Positions 24,971 to 35,000 of a stretch of DNA of 64,000 bases are shown piece by piece. The stretch covers positions 186,001-250,000 of the forward strand of contig NZ_REGA01000001.1 of assembly GCF_003841505.1 (NCBI RefSeq), given 5' to 3'. This stretch comes from Natrarchaeobius chitinivorans. GTDB taxonomy: Archaea > Halobacteriota > Halobacteria > Halobacteriales > Natrialbaceae. The notes below the pieces were generated by a model. The model saw only the letters and a program-made list of their open reading frames with translations. It made no database searches and was not told the origin of the DNA. A program made the translations under genes and the position numbers. How positions within the stretch are numbered: position 1 is the stretch's first letter; each line of letters opens with the position of its first letter.

Positions 24971-25906
24971 ATGGTCGAGACAACTCGCGGAAAGAGGGGG
25001 TCCCGCGTTTCGCGTCGTCGACTCACGTTTCACGGTGAGACCCGATTGCTCCTCGCATTTCTCGTCCTCGGAAGTGTCCTCGTAATCGCAGACCGGTACG
25101 CCGATTACGTCTGGGAGTTCGGACCGGCGATTCCGGTGGTGGACGTCCACGCCGGTTCAGTCGTCCTCTCGCTCGTACTGTTCGGTCTGGCCGTCGCGAC
25201 GCTTCGTCTCGAGGGTGTGTCCCTCGCACGCATCGGTCTCGAGCCTCGGCTGTTGGTTCCGGCTACCGTCCTCGTTGGGGGGTACTTTCTCGCGCTCAAC
25301 GTGGCCGGTATCGGAATCGCCATCGCTTCGGGAGCGCCGGAAACGCTCGGCTATCAGTGGACTGTTTCACCGGTAGGAGCGGTCTTCACGTTCGCCTTTA
25401 TGCTCGTCGTCGCCGGCCTCGTCGAGGAAGTCGTCTTCCGCGGTTATCTCCAGAACAGGCTGATCGCTCTGTGTCCCGGTGATCCCCGGATTCGAGCCAT
25501 CGCCGGCATCGTCGGTGCGAGCGTACTTTTCTCGGCGTATCACGTTCCACGCGTGCTAACTGACGGCCCGCCAGGAACCATGAGCGGCTCGGGATACCTC
25601 CTGTTGCTCTTCGTCAACGGCATCGGCTTCGGCCTTCTCTACGAGTTTACCCAAAATCTCTCCGTTCCCATCATCGTCCACGCCGCTGGAAACATGCCGG
25701 GCACGGCGGGAATTCTCTTTTTCGACGTTGCTGGGTGGCCACGGTGGGCGATGGCACTGTATGTTGTGAGCTATCTCGGTCTCATCGCCCTTGCCGTTCT
25801 GGTGTATCGTCGGTGGGCGTTCGAGACCGACGCGATGCCCGTCTGGACCGAACGTAGGACGGACGGCAACGACGACACACGTGGGGTCAGTTATGATAGC
25901 CACTGA
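24971..25906 (+). CDS. CPBP-family intramembrane metalloprotease
   Basis: A 311-residue membrane protein of the CAAX protease/bacteriocin-processing (Abi, CPBP) family. Around eight hydrophobic segments are present. Motif 1 is EEVVFRGYLQNRL (EExxxR), followed by FSAYHVPRVL with the second-motif His, and FTQNLSVPIIVHAAGN with the third. Relatives cleave within or near membranes; substrates in archaea are unknown. The last residues and the TGA stop lie inside a family B repeat, so the C-terminus may have been replaced by the element. Confidence 0.85.
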   Translation: MVETTRGKRGSRVSRRRLTFHGETRLLLAFLVLGSVLVIADRYADYVWEFGPAIPVVDVHAGSVVLSLVLFGLAVATLRLEGVSLARIGLEPRLLVPATVLVGGYFLALNVAGIGIAIASGAPETLGYQWTVSPVGAVFTFAFMLVVAGLVEEVVFRGYLQNRLIALCPGDPRIRAIAGIVGASVLFSAYHVPRVLTDGPPGTMSGSGYLLLLFVNGIGFGLLYEFTQNLSVPIIVHAAGNMPGTAGILFFDVAGWPRWAMALYVVSYLGLIALAVLVYRRWAFETDAMPVWTERRTDGNDDTRGVSYDSH

Positions 25907-25973
25907 ACGTCACTGCACACCCGATCGCGGGACGGATCGGCGATGGGTGTGTAATCGGTGCAGTCGGTACTAT
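25894..25973. repeat. Family B element (B1) overlapping a stop codon
   Basis: Starts TGATAGCCACTGAACGTCAC and ends CGGTGCAGTCGGTACTAT, around CACACCCGATCGCGGGACGG and its inverse GGTGTGTAA. The TGA inside GCCACTGA (25904-25906) ends the CPBP protease gene. Confidence 0.85.
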
Positions 25974-26015
25974 GCCGAACGGACGACGGCCATCCGTTCG
26001 GACGCGCATCGTCGT

Positions 26016-27326
26016 TCACCGACCACTTTCGATGACGTATTCCGCTGCCATCTCGTCGGGACCGATCACCTCGAGTTCGTCGCTTCCGTCTAGATACTCC
26101 GCGGTCGCCTCGAGCGCGGACAGCGACTCTGCGTCGAGTTCGTAGAAGACGATCGCGGTGATGCCGCCCCACTCGGACGTCGTTTCGAGCGCCGCTCGAG
26201 CCTCGTCGGCGTCGGGGTTTATCACCCGGGAACAGAGGGCAGGGTTGGCGGCGTACCCTTGCGAGGGGAAGCGGCCAGCGAATCCGAGTTCGTGGTGTTC
26301 CTCGACGAGTTCGAGCGTCTCGCCGTTGTACTTGTTCTGGGGGTACGAGAAGTAGTCGGCTCCGTCCTCGTAGCCGTTGTCCTCGAGCCACGCTCTCGCG
26401 TCGCTGATCTCGTCTTCCTGCTCCCGATCCTCGGGCGGACTCGCGAGGTTGCTCCCGTGAGCCGAGTGGCTGGCGATCGTCCAGCCGGCGTCGTCGAGTT
26501 CCGCAAGCTGGTCGTGGGTGAGTCGATCGCCGTCGTGGTCTTCCTCCTCGCGGAGTCGGCCCGTAGTGACGAACGAGGTCGCCTGGTAGTCGTACTCCTC
26601 GAGGACGGGCAGAGCGTCCGTGTAATCGGTTTCGTGGCCGCCGTCGAACTGGAGCAAGACCGTGCCCTGCTCGGGTGCGGGAACGAAGTGGAGGTCGTCG
26701 ACCCAGAGCTGGGTTTCGTACTCCTCGCCGGTCCACCGAATGATCTGGATTTCGGTGATGTCGGTCAGGTTAGGGTCGCCGTCGACGTTCGCGATTCCGA
26801 ACGAACTTCGGGTCAGTGGCGTATCCGAATGGACCTGCTGGCGGAAGTCGATCCGATCGCCGTCGCTGTCGGCGAGCTGGATGATCGGTGCCGCTGTCGC
26901 CGACGACGCCATCGCTACGCCGGGTCGCATCTCCGAGAAGTCGCGGGGCTCGTCGAGTTCCCTAACGATCCTCACGCCTTCCTCTTCGGCTTCGGCCTCG
27001 AGAAGGGCGGACTGGGATCCGGTGTAAGATCGCTCTTCGTCCGCGGTGAGCGAGCCGACGACGACCTCCCACCGGTCGAGGTCTTCGAAGTCGTCGACCT
27101 GTTCGATCTCCTCGTCCTCGTCTTCGTCTTCGTCTTCCGTTTCTTCCTCGGGTTCGGTGTCGTCCGCGTCGTCTTCGGGGTCGTCGTCCGCGTCGTCTTC
27201 GGGGTCGTCGTCCGCGTCGTCTTCGGGGTCGTCGTCCGTCGGTTCGGTATCGCTCTCGTCGCCGCCCAGACAGCCGGCGAGTGCCGCAGTCGCCGCGGCC
27301 GCAGCGAGGTACTTTCGTCGGTTCAT
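26016..27326 (-). CDS. Secreted polysaccharide deacetylase-like lipoprotein
   Basis: The 436-residue protein starts MNRRKYLAAAAATAALAGC, a Tat-type signal with lipobox, so it is probably exported folded and lipid-anchored. Residues 24-70 are an acidic linker with three DDDPEDDA units. A carbohydrate-binding-like beta domain follows, then a NodB-type deacetylase domain with QFDGGHETDY and SHSAHGSNL. The usual FDDG is FDGG here, so the first metal-binding Asp is Gly while the HSAH motif is intact. It may be inactive or altered. The stop is 43 bases from element B1. Confidence 0.8.
   Translation of the reverse strand: MNRRKYLAAAAATAALAGCLGGDESDTEPTDDDPEDDADDDPEDDADDDPEDDADDTEPEEETEDEDEDEDEEIEQVDDFEDLDRWEVVVGSLTADEERSYTGSQSALLEAEAEEEGVRIVRELDEPRDFSEMRPGVAMASSATAAPIIQLADSDGDRIDFRQQVHSDTPLTRSSFGIANVDGDPNLTDITEIQIIRWTGEEYETQLWVDDLHFVPAPEQGTVLLQFDGGHETDYTDALPVLEEYDYQATSFVTTGRLREEEDHDGDRLTHDQLAELDDAGWTIASHSAHGSNLASPPEDREQEDEISDARAWLEDNGYEDGADYFSYPQNKYNGETLELVEEHHELGFAGRFPSQGYAANPALCSRVINPDADEARAALETTSEWGGITAIVFYELDAESLSALEATAEYLDGSDELEVIGPDEMAAEYVIESGR
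27157..27228. repeat. 24-bp in-frame tandem repeat in the deacetylase gene
   Basis: Three 24-base units at 27157, 27181 and 27205 encode DDDPEDDA in the acidic linker; the last two are identical. Copy number could vary without frameshift. Confidence 0.9.
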
Positions 27327-27614
27327 TGCGGGTGTACGGTCTACCGTCACGGCCATTGTAATTCGACGCCGTACTCGCGAAATCAACCGTTGCCCTCCGG
27401 GTCGGTCAGATGGGCGAACTGCGGTGGCCGTGACAACCGGCCCATACCTCCACACTCCCGCGATCCGCCACCGAGACGCGAGCATAAATCTCCCACAACT
27501 GACGGTATACTGGGTGTACACGTGGGTTTACTCCACGACTTCCAGTCGTCCGACGATGGACTCGAGAGGGGAGACGATATCGATTGGACGAGCGAAAAAC
27601 GGACACGGAGTCCG

Positions 27615-27968
27615 CTATCGCGAGGAACGCTCGTGGCTCGCTCGCGATCCGTCGTCCGGAGACGCCTCGAGCCACGACGCCAGCCGTTCGACGGCGGCTT
27701 CGGCGATGGCGTCGGCGATCCGCTCCGGGGACTCGGTGAGATCCCAGACGTACTCGCCGGTTCGCGTGACCGTCACCCACTCGACGTAGCCGCGGCGGTC
27801 CAGTTCGACGAGCAGTTCCTCGAGTTCGTCGTCGGCGAGTCGACAGTCGAGTGCCCGCTCGAGGCTCGTCGTGAGCTGTTCGGTCGTCGCGACGACGCGG
27901 TCGTCGTCCGTCGGTTCGGTCGGAATCACAGGAGAGACGGAGGGCGGTGATGGCGGCCGATCGGTCAT
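27615..27968 (-). CDS. Small haloarchaeal protein with winged-helix-like region
   Basis: A 117-residue acidic protein from MTDRPPSPPSVSPVIPTEP. The middle (VATTEQLTTSLERALDCRLA, DDELEELLVELDRRGYVEWVTVTRTGEYVWDLT) reads like a winged helix: two helices, a recognition-like helix and a short beta wing. The tail AIAEAAVERLASWLEA is one helix. No family name is recalled. It is flanked by the deacetylase (downstream, 288 bases away without a visible gene) and a CBS protein. Confidence 0.6.
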   Translation of the reverse strand: MTDRPPSPPSVSPVIPTEPTDDDRVVATTEQLTTSLERALDCRLADDELEELLVELDRRGYVEWVTVTRTGEYVWDLTESPERIADAIAEAAVERLASWLEASPDDGSRASHERSSR

Positions 27969-28155
27969 ACTCGAGTCGGTCGTAGCGACCTGATTACCAT
28001 GACCGTCAGCGTTCAGTACGACACCAGTGAAAAGGGGGCCGAATCGCACCAGACGCGTTGTGCGGGTTGAGACGGACTCCTGTCCCGATCTGTCGGTGGG
28101 TAGGGACGGGGCGCGATCCTGCCGGAACGACTCACAACAGTCCGTACAAATCGGC

Positions 28156-28563
28156 TCACTCCTCGGGGCTCGGCGTCTGAACTCGGGAGAGATACGATGC
28201 GAGATCGGTCGTCGAGATGATCCCGATCACGCCCTCCTCGTCGTCGACGACGGGAACGTGTTTGAATCCGTGGTCGATCATCAGGTCGGCGACGTCTCGG
28301 AGGCTGTCCTGGGCGGACGCCGTGATGACGTCTGTGGTCATATACCGCGATACGGTCGTCTCGGCTTTGGGCTCACTCTGGGCGACGATGTTGACGAAGT
28401 CGGTCGTCGTCAGGATACCTTCGAGGTGACCGTCGCCGTCGACGACGATCACCGATCCGACGTTGTTTTCGAGCATCAACTGTCCCGCGTCTTCGACCAG
28501 CGTATCCGGGGTGACCGTCTGCAGGGACGTCGACATGATCCGTGCGACGAAAATATCTTGCAT
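28156..28563 (-). CDS. Two-CBS-domain protein
   Basis: A 135-residue protein made of two CBS motifs: MSTSLQTVTPDTLVEDAGQL through GILTTTDFVNIV, and YMTTDVITASAQDSLRDVAD through GIISTTDLASYL. CBS pairs bind adenosine nucleotides and act as energy sensors or regulators of partner enzymes; there is no fused catalytic domain. The TATA-like CTTATACTG lies about 26 bases before the start on the minus strand. It is divergent from the helicase-like operon. Confidence 0.88.
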   Translation of the reverse strand: MQDIFVARIMSTSLQTVTPDTLVEDAGQLMLENNVGSVIVVDGDGHLEGILTTTDFVNIVAQSEPKAETTVSRYMTTDVITASAQDSLRDVADLMIDHGFKHVPVVDDEEGVIGIISTTDLASYLSRVQTPSPEE

Positions 28564-28651
28564 ACAGTATTATTTCACTTGCACAGTATAAGGATTGTCG
28601 AACCGGCCGAATCTGGTTACAGTCCTGACAGGGCTGGAGACCGTCCGGCCA

Positions 28652-28661
28652 CATTTAAATA
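28652..28661 (+). promoter_or_regulatory. TATA box of the AddAB-like operon
   Basis: CATTTAAATAG lies about 36 bases before the ATG at 28693, suggesting a very short leader. The divergent CBS gene has its own box at about 28585-28593. Confidence 0.5.
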
Positions 28662-28692
28662 GTAATTCGGACATACAGGTGACGTATCATCG

Positions 28693-30888
28693 ATGCCCGC
28701 CACCCCCGCCCTCGAGGGGACGTGCAAACTCCTCCCGGGACCGAGTGCCGCCCGCTTCGAGACGGTAGCCACCGAGTACGCTGCGCTCGCGTCGGCGTAC
28801 GGTCCACGAAACGTGCTCGTGGTAAAACGCCATCCCACCGGACTCGAGCGCATCGCCGCCCGAGTCGCCGACAGCAGCGAAACGACCGAGACGCCACGCT
28901 CTCCGCGGGTGGAATCGGTGCCCGAACACGCCTCGAAGGTCCTCGAGGAGTTCGACCCGACGCTCGATCGCCTCGAATACGAAGAACGGATCGAACTCAT
29001 CTCGCTCGTAATCGAGGGGATGAGCCGAGAAGTTCCCCCGTACCTCGAGCGCGCAGCGGCCCACGAGAGCTTCGTCCGCGACGTCGGACAGCTGCTGCTC
29101 GAGGCCACGCGCCAGCGGATTACTCTCGCCGACCTCGAGGATCTGGGGGAGTCGCCACACGAGTGTCTCGCCTTTCTGTACGCGATCAACGACCGGTTTC
29201 ACGAGGAACTCGCGAGTCGCGGATACGTCGAGCGGGCGGACGTAATTCCGCGGGCGGTCGAGTTGCTCGAGGACGACGCGGACGGCCTCCGAACGCGCGT
29301 GACCGACTCCATCGACGCCGTCCTCGCGATCGAGTTCGAGGAGTACAGACGGCTCGACCGCCGGTATCTCGCGGCGATCTCCGACGGCGCGGAACTGGTG
29401 TGTCTCGGCGAGCGCCACGCAAGCGTCGAACGGACCCGGGTCGAACCTGGACGAATCGAAAACCTCGTGGGCCCGGGGCTCACGATCGAGACGCTCGAGG
29501 GAAACGCCGGAGAGCGTGACCGACCCGCCGCCGATCGACCCCACGGCGGGATCGTCCGATTTCTCGCGACCGGCGAGGGACCGACTGCGGGGACGAGTCA
29601 CGCGAAGCGAATACGAACGCGGACCGCACGGGAGCAGGCGAAAGCGGTGGCGACGGAAATTCAGGCGCTCCGTGACCGCCACGGCTGGCGGTACGACGAG
29701 TTCGCGATCGGCCTTCCGCGGATCGAACGCGTCCCCGAGACGCGGCGACTCCTTCGCGAGGCCGGCATTCCGACCGCGACGATCGGGACGCCGTCGCTGG
29801 CCGAAGATCCGGCGGTAAACGAGCTCTACGCGTTCGTGACGGTCCAGTGTGACCGGGAGCGAAGCGGCCCGAGCCACGGCGAGCACGGATCGGACCGGGA
29901 CCGGGACGCGGCGATCGAGCGCCTACGCGCCCGCGTCGAGGAATTCTCGCCGGCGCTGCTCGAGGAGTGTGCCGGCGCGAGCGTCTCCCGCTCGATCGCG
30001 CGGTGGATCCGTCTGACCGATCTCAAAGGCCGAATCGCCGCGAGCGAGGAGTGGGTCGACGCCCGCGAACAGTACGACGGGATTCGGCGGGTGCTCGAGA
30101 TCGCTCGCTTCGTCGAGGAGACGGACCTCGTCGGACCGGACTGGCAGGGGCTTCGCCGGATGCTCCGGCGAACGATCCAGTACGACGCGCCGTACGTCCA
30201 CGCGGTCGAAACACGTACGCCGACCGGCGGCGTGGCAGTCCGTTCCGTCGACGACCTCAAAGACGACTCGCGGGAGGCGGTGTTCGTGCTCGATCTGATC
30301 GACGAAGCGTATCCGGGCGAACAGTTTCTCACCCAGCTGTTCCCGTCCGCGTGGCTGCGGGAGATGGCGACGTACCCGGCGGTCACTGACCCCGAACCGT
30401 CTGCGGTCGCGTCGACGTTCGCACCGGTCGATCCGGGAGACGATCTCGCCTCCCCCTTCGAGACGTATCACGCACAGCGATCCAGACGACGGCTCGCGCT
30501 CGCGGCCCGAGCGGCCCGGAGCGCCCTCTATTGCTGTTCGTACGAACGAGGATCCGGCGGCCTCCGGCGAACCTACGACGAGTCGCGGTTCCTGAAACTG
30601 ATCGACTCGACGCCAGGCCTCGTCCTCGAGGACGTCGACAATCGGACCGGTGCGGCCATCCACGGGGAGACGAACGCCATCGAGGCGTTACTGGACCAAC
30701 CCCGCGGCGAACTCGAGCGCGTGATCCGCGAGGCGAGTACCGGTGGCGAGGCGGATCTCGCCGAGACCGAAGCGCTGTTCGAGGAGATCGCGCTCGTCCT
30801 CGAGGAGGGTGATCTCGACCCCGCCCTCGCGGAGGCGATCCGATCGCAGTTCGAGTTCGCCGCCGGCGAGGTGATTCGGCGTGACTGA
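28693..30888 (+). CDS. AddB-like inactivated UvrD-type helicase subunit
   Basis: The 731-residue protein starts MPATPALEGTCKLLPGPS. It resembles the helicase-derived part of AddB/RexB. The order of segments fits an SF1 fold: an N-terminal region with VLVVKR, ELISLVIEGMSREVPPYLERA, then AIEFEEYRRLDRRYLAAIS and a middle part with RTAREQAKAVATEIQALRD, PRIERVPETRRLLREAGIP and VFVLDLIDEAYPGEQF. There is no Walker A GxGKT at the expected place (LLPGPSAARFE) and no DExx box, so it should not hydrolyse ATP. The C-terminal nuclease of AddB is missing and appears to be the next gene, which overlaps by 8 bases. Confidence 0.65.
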   Translation: MPATPALEGTCKLLPGPSAARFETVATEYAALASAYGPRNVLVVKRHPTGLERIAARVADSSETTETPRSPRVESVPEHASKVLEEFDPTLDRLEYEERIELISLVIEGMSREVPPYLERAAAHESFVRDVGQLLLEATRQRITLADLEDLGESPHECLAFLYAINDRFHEELASRGYVERADVIPRAVELLEDDADGLRTRVTDSIDAVLAIEFEEYRRLDRRYLAAISDGAELVCLGERHASVERTRVEPGRIENLVGPGLTIETLEGNAGERDRPAADRPHGGIVRFLATGEGPTAGTSHAKRIRTRTAREQAKAVATEIQALRDRHGWRYDEFAIGLPRIERVPETRRLLREAGIPTATIGTPSLAEDPAVNELYAFVTVQCDRERSGPSHGEHGSDRDRDAAIERLRARVEEFSPALLEECAGASVSRSIARWIRLTDLKGRIAASEEWVDAREQYDGIRRVLEIARFVEETDLVGPDWQGLRRMLRRTIQYDAPYVHAVETRTPTGGVAVRSVDDLKDDSREAVFVLDLIDEAYPGEQFLTQLFPSAWLREMATYPAVTDPEPSAVASTFAPVDPGDDLASPFETYHAQRSRRRLALAARAARSALYCCSYERGSGGLRRTYDESRFLKLIDSTPGLVLEDVDNRTGAAIHGETNAIEALLDQPRGELERVIREASTGGEADLAETEALFEEIALVLEEGDLDPALAEAIRSQFEFAAGEVIRRD

Positions 30889-32002
30889 CCGCGGACGCGA
30901 CGGACCGGGAACCGGCCGACGGCTCGACGAAGCCGACGGGGGCGACGCGATCGAGCTCACTCATAACGGAATCGAGACGTACCTTCGCTGTCCGCGCCGG
31001 TACGAGTTCGCTTCGGTCTACGCCCTCGATGGGAGCGACGACGGGCCGACCGACGACCGGGTCGACCTCCTCAGACGCGCCATCTGTACGGCGTTGGCGA
31101 GTGGAGAGACCGACCGTGATGGACTCCTCGAGACGGCGCTGTCGACGCTGTCGTCGCTGTGGGACGATCACGACGAGCGATTTCACTCTCGGGCCCAGCG
31201 ACGACACGAACGCCAGGTCCTCGAGGCGACGCTTCGGGCGTACGTCGACCGCGTCGGACTCGACCACGCAGGCGGTATCGAGCGAACGACTTCGGGGAGT
31301 CTACCTGTCGACGAGATCGTCGGACCGTCGCTTCCGGTGTCGAGGACGGTGACCGTTCCGCAGTCGGGAGAGAAACGGGGAGTCGAACCGGGGCCGTCGA
31401 ACCGGGTGCTCGCTCCCGAATCCGTCACGGTCGAAGCCGAGGTCGACTACGTATTCCGCGACGGGCCGTCGGTCGTCGGGGTCCGGTTCGTTCCCACCCT
31501 CGCCCCGCTCGGCCCACTCCGGTATCGATCCGAGTGGGACGGCGACGTCGCCGAACGCTTTACGGACCACTTCGATCCCGCGGCCGACGTCTACGATCCC
31601 GCCCCCGTCGCGGCGCTGCTCGAGACGGCGGTCGTCCTCGACGGCCTTCGAACGCTTCGGGATCGGCTCGACCTCGGAGGGAAGACGTGTCGGTACGTGC
31701 AGGTTCCGCTCGCGGATCGGTCGAAGACGTCGGTCAACTGGGTGAGCGAATCCGTCGAGACGAGCCTCGAGATCGCCGACCTCACCGACGTCTACGTCGA
31801 CCACCACACGTACGGGCTGACCCACGAGCACCGAAACGAGACGGTCGACAGCCGCCTCGAGGCGGTCGTTGGCCGCCTCGTGGAGGGTGCGTTCGATCCG
31901 GGCGATCGGTGGGAACAGATCAGGGGGGAGGCCTGTCCCGAGTGTGCGTACGCGGTCTGCTGTGAGGAGCGAATCGCGGCGGAGGTGCGATTCGATGGGT
32001 GA
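30881..32002 (+). CDS. AddB-like Fe-S nuclease-fold protein, probably catalytically dead
   Basis: A 373-residue protein with a GTG start overlapping the previous gene by 8 bases. C37 in YLRCPRRYEF and C352, C355 and C361 in CPECAYAVCC form the C...CX2CX5C iron-sulfur pattern of AddB/Cas4-type nucleases. The PD-(D/E)XK core would be EAEVDYVF followed by VVGVRFVP: the first Asp is present, but the (D/E)XK is replaced by GVR. The domain therefore probably binds DNA or stabilises the complex without cutting. It overlaps the AddA-like gene by 8 bases. Confidence 0.65.
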   Translation: MTDRGRDGPGTGRRLDEADGGDAIELTHNGIETYLRCPRRYEFASVYALDGSDDGPTDDRVDLLRRAICTALASGETDRDGLLETALSTLSSLWDDHDERFHSRAQRRHERQVLEATLRAYVDRVGLDHAGGIERTTSGSLPVDEIVGPSLPVSRTVTVPQSGEKRGVEPGPSNRVLAPESVTVEAEVDYVFRDGPSVVGVRFVPTLAPLGPLRYRSEWDGDVAERFTDHFDPAADVYDPAPVAALLETAVVLDGLRTLRDRLDLGGKTCRYVQVPLADRSKTSVNWVSESVETSLEIADLTDVYVDHHTYGLTHEHRNETVDSRLEAVVGRLVEGAFDPGDRWEQIRGEACPECAYAVCCEERIAAEVRFDG

Positions 32003-35000
32003 AGATCGGCGGAACGATTCGACGGGTGAAGATCGTCAAAACGGTTCGACGGGCACGGACCGGCGGGACGATTCGACGGGTGAAAGCCAGAACGGAAGTT
32101 CGGCGAACGGCGAGCGGACGCCGCTCGAGCCGAAGGGGAGCCAGAGAGACGTCATCGACAGCCGGGCGGCCTGTCTCTCCGTCGACGCCGGCGCGGGAAC
32201 CGGAAAGACGACGACGATGCTCATGCGCATCGAGCGGACGATCGAACGCGGGGACGTCGATCCGGACGACGTGCTCGTCCTGACGTTCGCGAACGAGGCC
32301 GCCGGAAGCATCCGGGACGCGGTGGCCGAGCGGCTCGATCCCGAGACGGCGGCGGCGATCGACGTACACACGTACCACTCGTTTTGCTACCGGCTGGTCC
32401 GCGAGTACGCCTACTACCTCGGGTACTCACCGGAGTTCGAGGTGGTCACCGAGCGAAACCGGCGGCGGCTGGTCGGCCGGCTCCTCGCCGAAAACGAGTA
32501 CGACTTCGCCTCCGCCACCCACGGCGACGGGTCGTCGACCGACGTCGTCGAGTCGGTCGATCGGTTCATCCGGGCGATGAGCCAGGAGGACATCGCGCCC
32601 GAGACGCTTCGCGAGACGCTCCCGGACGTCCGGACGCTCGAGTTGTTGACCGAGTTCGTCCTCTGGCTCGAGCGCCGGGCCGAGGAGGAACTCACCTTCG
32701 ACAACGAGGCGCTCCGGTACTTCAACGAGGAGGTCCACCTCGAGGCCGCCCGCGAATCGCTGGTCGAGTACGGCAAACTCATCTCGTTCTGTCGCGAGAA
32801 AATCGCCGAAGCGCCGGCGGAGTTTCGCGACGACGACGTCGTTCGCGACGTGGACCGCTACCTCCGGGTGCTCCAGCGGTGTGTGACAAACACGATCGAG
32901 ACGCTATCGCTCGAGGAACCCACGACGAAACAGCTCCCCCGTGCGCTGTTCGCCAACGAGATCTGGCGGACGGCGACCGGCCGCCTCGAGCAGAGTCCGT
33001 TCGGGCGGCTGAAACACTACGTGGAGTTTCTCCGACTCGCCCGCCACTACGCGGACGTCTACGCGGACTATCACGAACTGCTGGCGGCGGAACGGGCGCT
33101 CGATTTCGACGAACTGGTGCGGACCGCGACCGCACTGGTCGGCGGCGAAACCGGCCCCGGAACCGCGTTTGTCGGGTCCGAGGACGACCCAACGCAGGAG
33201 GCGGTCGCCGCGGAGATCACCGGCCAGTGGGAGCAGGTGTACTGCGACGAGTTTCAGGATACGGACGAGACCCAGTTCTCGCTGATCGCCGCGCTCACGG
33301 ACGGGCCGGACCGACCCGATCTGCTCGCGATCGGCGATAAGGATCAGGCCATCTACGGCTGGCGCGGGACCGACCGCGAGGGCCTCGATCGCCTCGCAGG
33401 GGTCTACGACGACCACGAGTCGATCGAACTGGAACTCAACTTCCGCTCGCGCCAGGAGATCCTCGATCTGACGAATCACTGTTCGTACGGCCCCCAGTCC
33501 TCGAAGACGCTCCGCGAGGACGGTCGAGAGCCCGGCACGTACGCCGAGGTCGGATCCGATCACGTCGGCGAGACGCCAGCCGACCGGGTCGTCAAAGTCG
33601 AGAGCGACGAACTCGAGCACTCGACCGCCGAACAGGTATCGACGACGGTCTCCCGGCTTCTCAACGGCGAAAGCGCCACCGTCCCGCAACGATCGCTGGC
33701 TGACCTCGCGGTGATCGTCCGAACGAACCGTCAGGCACAGGCCGTCGCCGACGCGCTCGGGGACCGACAGATCCCCTACGAGATTTCGGGATCGCCCCGC
33801 GGCGAGATCCCCCCCGGAGTACGGACGGTGCTGTCGTATCTCAGGGTTCTCGTCGACCCTGACGCCGACGCGCACCTCCGGCGGGTGTTGGTGTACCGGT
33901 ACCGGCTCTCCGAGGACGACCTCGCGACGGTACAGCGCGCGGAGACGACGCTTTACGACGCCGTCTTCGAGGTCGACCTCGAGGCGCTCGAGCGGCCGGC
34001 GCGTCTCGAACGGGCCCGCGAGCACCTGGCCGAACTCGAGCGAACCAGAAGCGTCTATCCGCTGTCGGGGTTCGTCCGCCGGTTTCGGGAACTGACCCGA
34101 CTCGAGTGGTTCCTGACCGACGAGGAGCGGACGGAGTTCGACCGGCTGGAACGCTTCGCGGAGCGGACGGAAGCCGACGCCGCGATCCATTCGCTGTCCG
34201 AAGCGTTCGTCGACGCGCTCGAGCGAACGCTGCGCGGGGGCGAATCCGACCGGACCCGCGGCACCCGATCGAGCGATCGCGTCGACGTGATGACGGTCCA
34301 TCAGGCCAAGGGGCTCGAGTTCGACACCGTCCTCGTCCCGTTTCTCTCGGACGAGGAGTGGTGCGTCGAAACCGACCACGCCCGCCGCGCTCGCTACCGA
34401 CTGCTCGCCGCCGCCCTCGAAGGAGAGGAGTCGCCGCTTTTGGCCGATCTCACCGCGGATACCGTCGCCGAGGAGTGGCGGGTGGTCCACGTCGCGCTCA
34501 CCCGCGCCGAGAACCACCTGTTCGTCTTCGGCTCCGGCTACGACTACGACGGAAGCGAGGACGAACTCGGCGTCTCGACGGCCCAGCAGTGTCTCGCCGA
34601 CGACGTCGAGTGGTCCGTCGCCGGGAAGCGAATGGACCTCTGGTCGACGCTGATCGACAGCTTCGAGCGAGTTCGCGAGACGTATCCCGACACCGTCGCC
34701 GATCGCACCGAGGAAATCGCCCGATCGGCCGACGCGACGCCAGGGACGATTACCTACTACGCCGACCGGCCGATCGAACCCCTCGAGACGTCGGACGCGA
34801 TCGAAACGGTCCACCGCCTCGGGGGGCTGGTACGGGACGGAACGCTGTTGCCCGCGGCGGACGCTGCGGACGCGATCGCGCTCGAGGGAGACGATTCCGA
34901 CCGGGCGATTCGAACGCCGGTCGGACGCCACCTCTCGGCGCTGACGACGGAGACGACCAGATTCCCGGTCCAGTCGCTTTCGACCCCGAACCAGCTTCCC

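Noticed and set aside
32904-34931. 675-residue minus-strand frame opposite the AddA-like gene
   Set aside because: Shadow of a gene with all SF1 helicase motifs; no recognisable fold in the antisense product.
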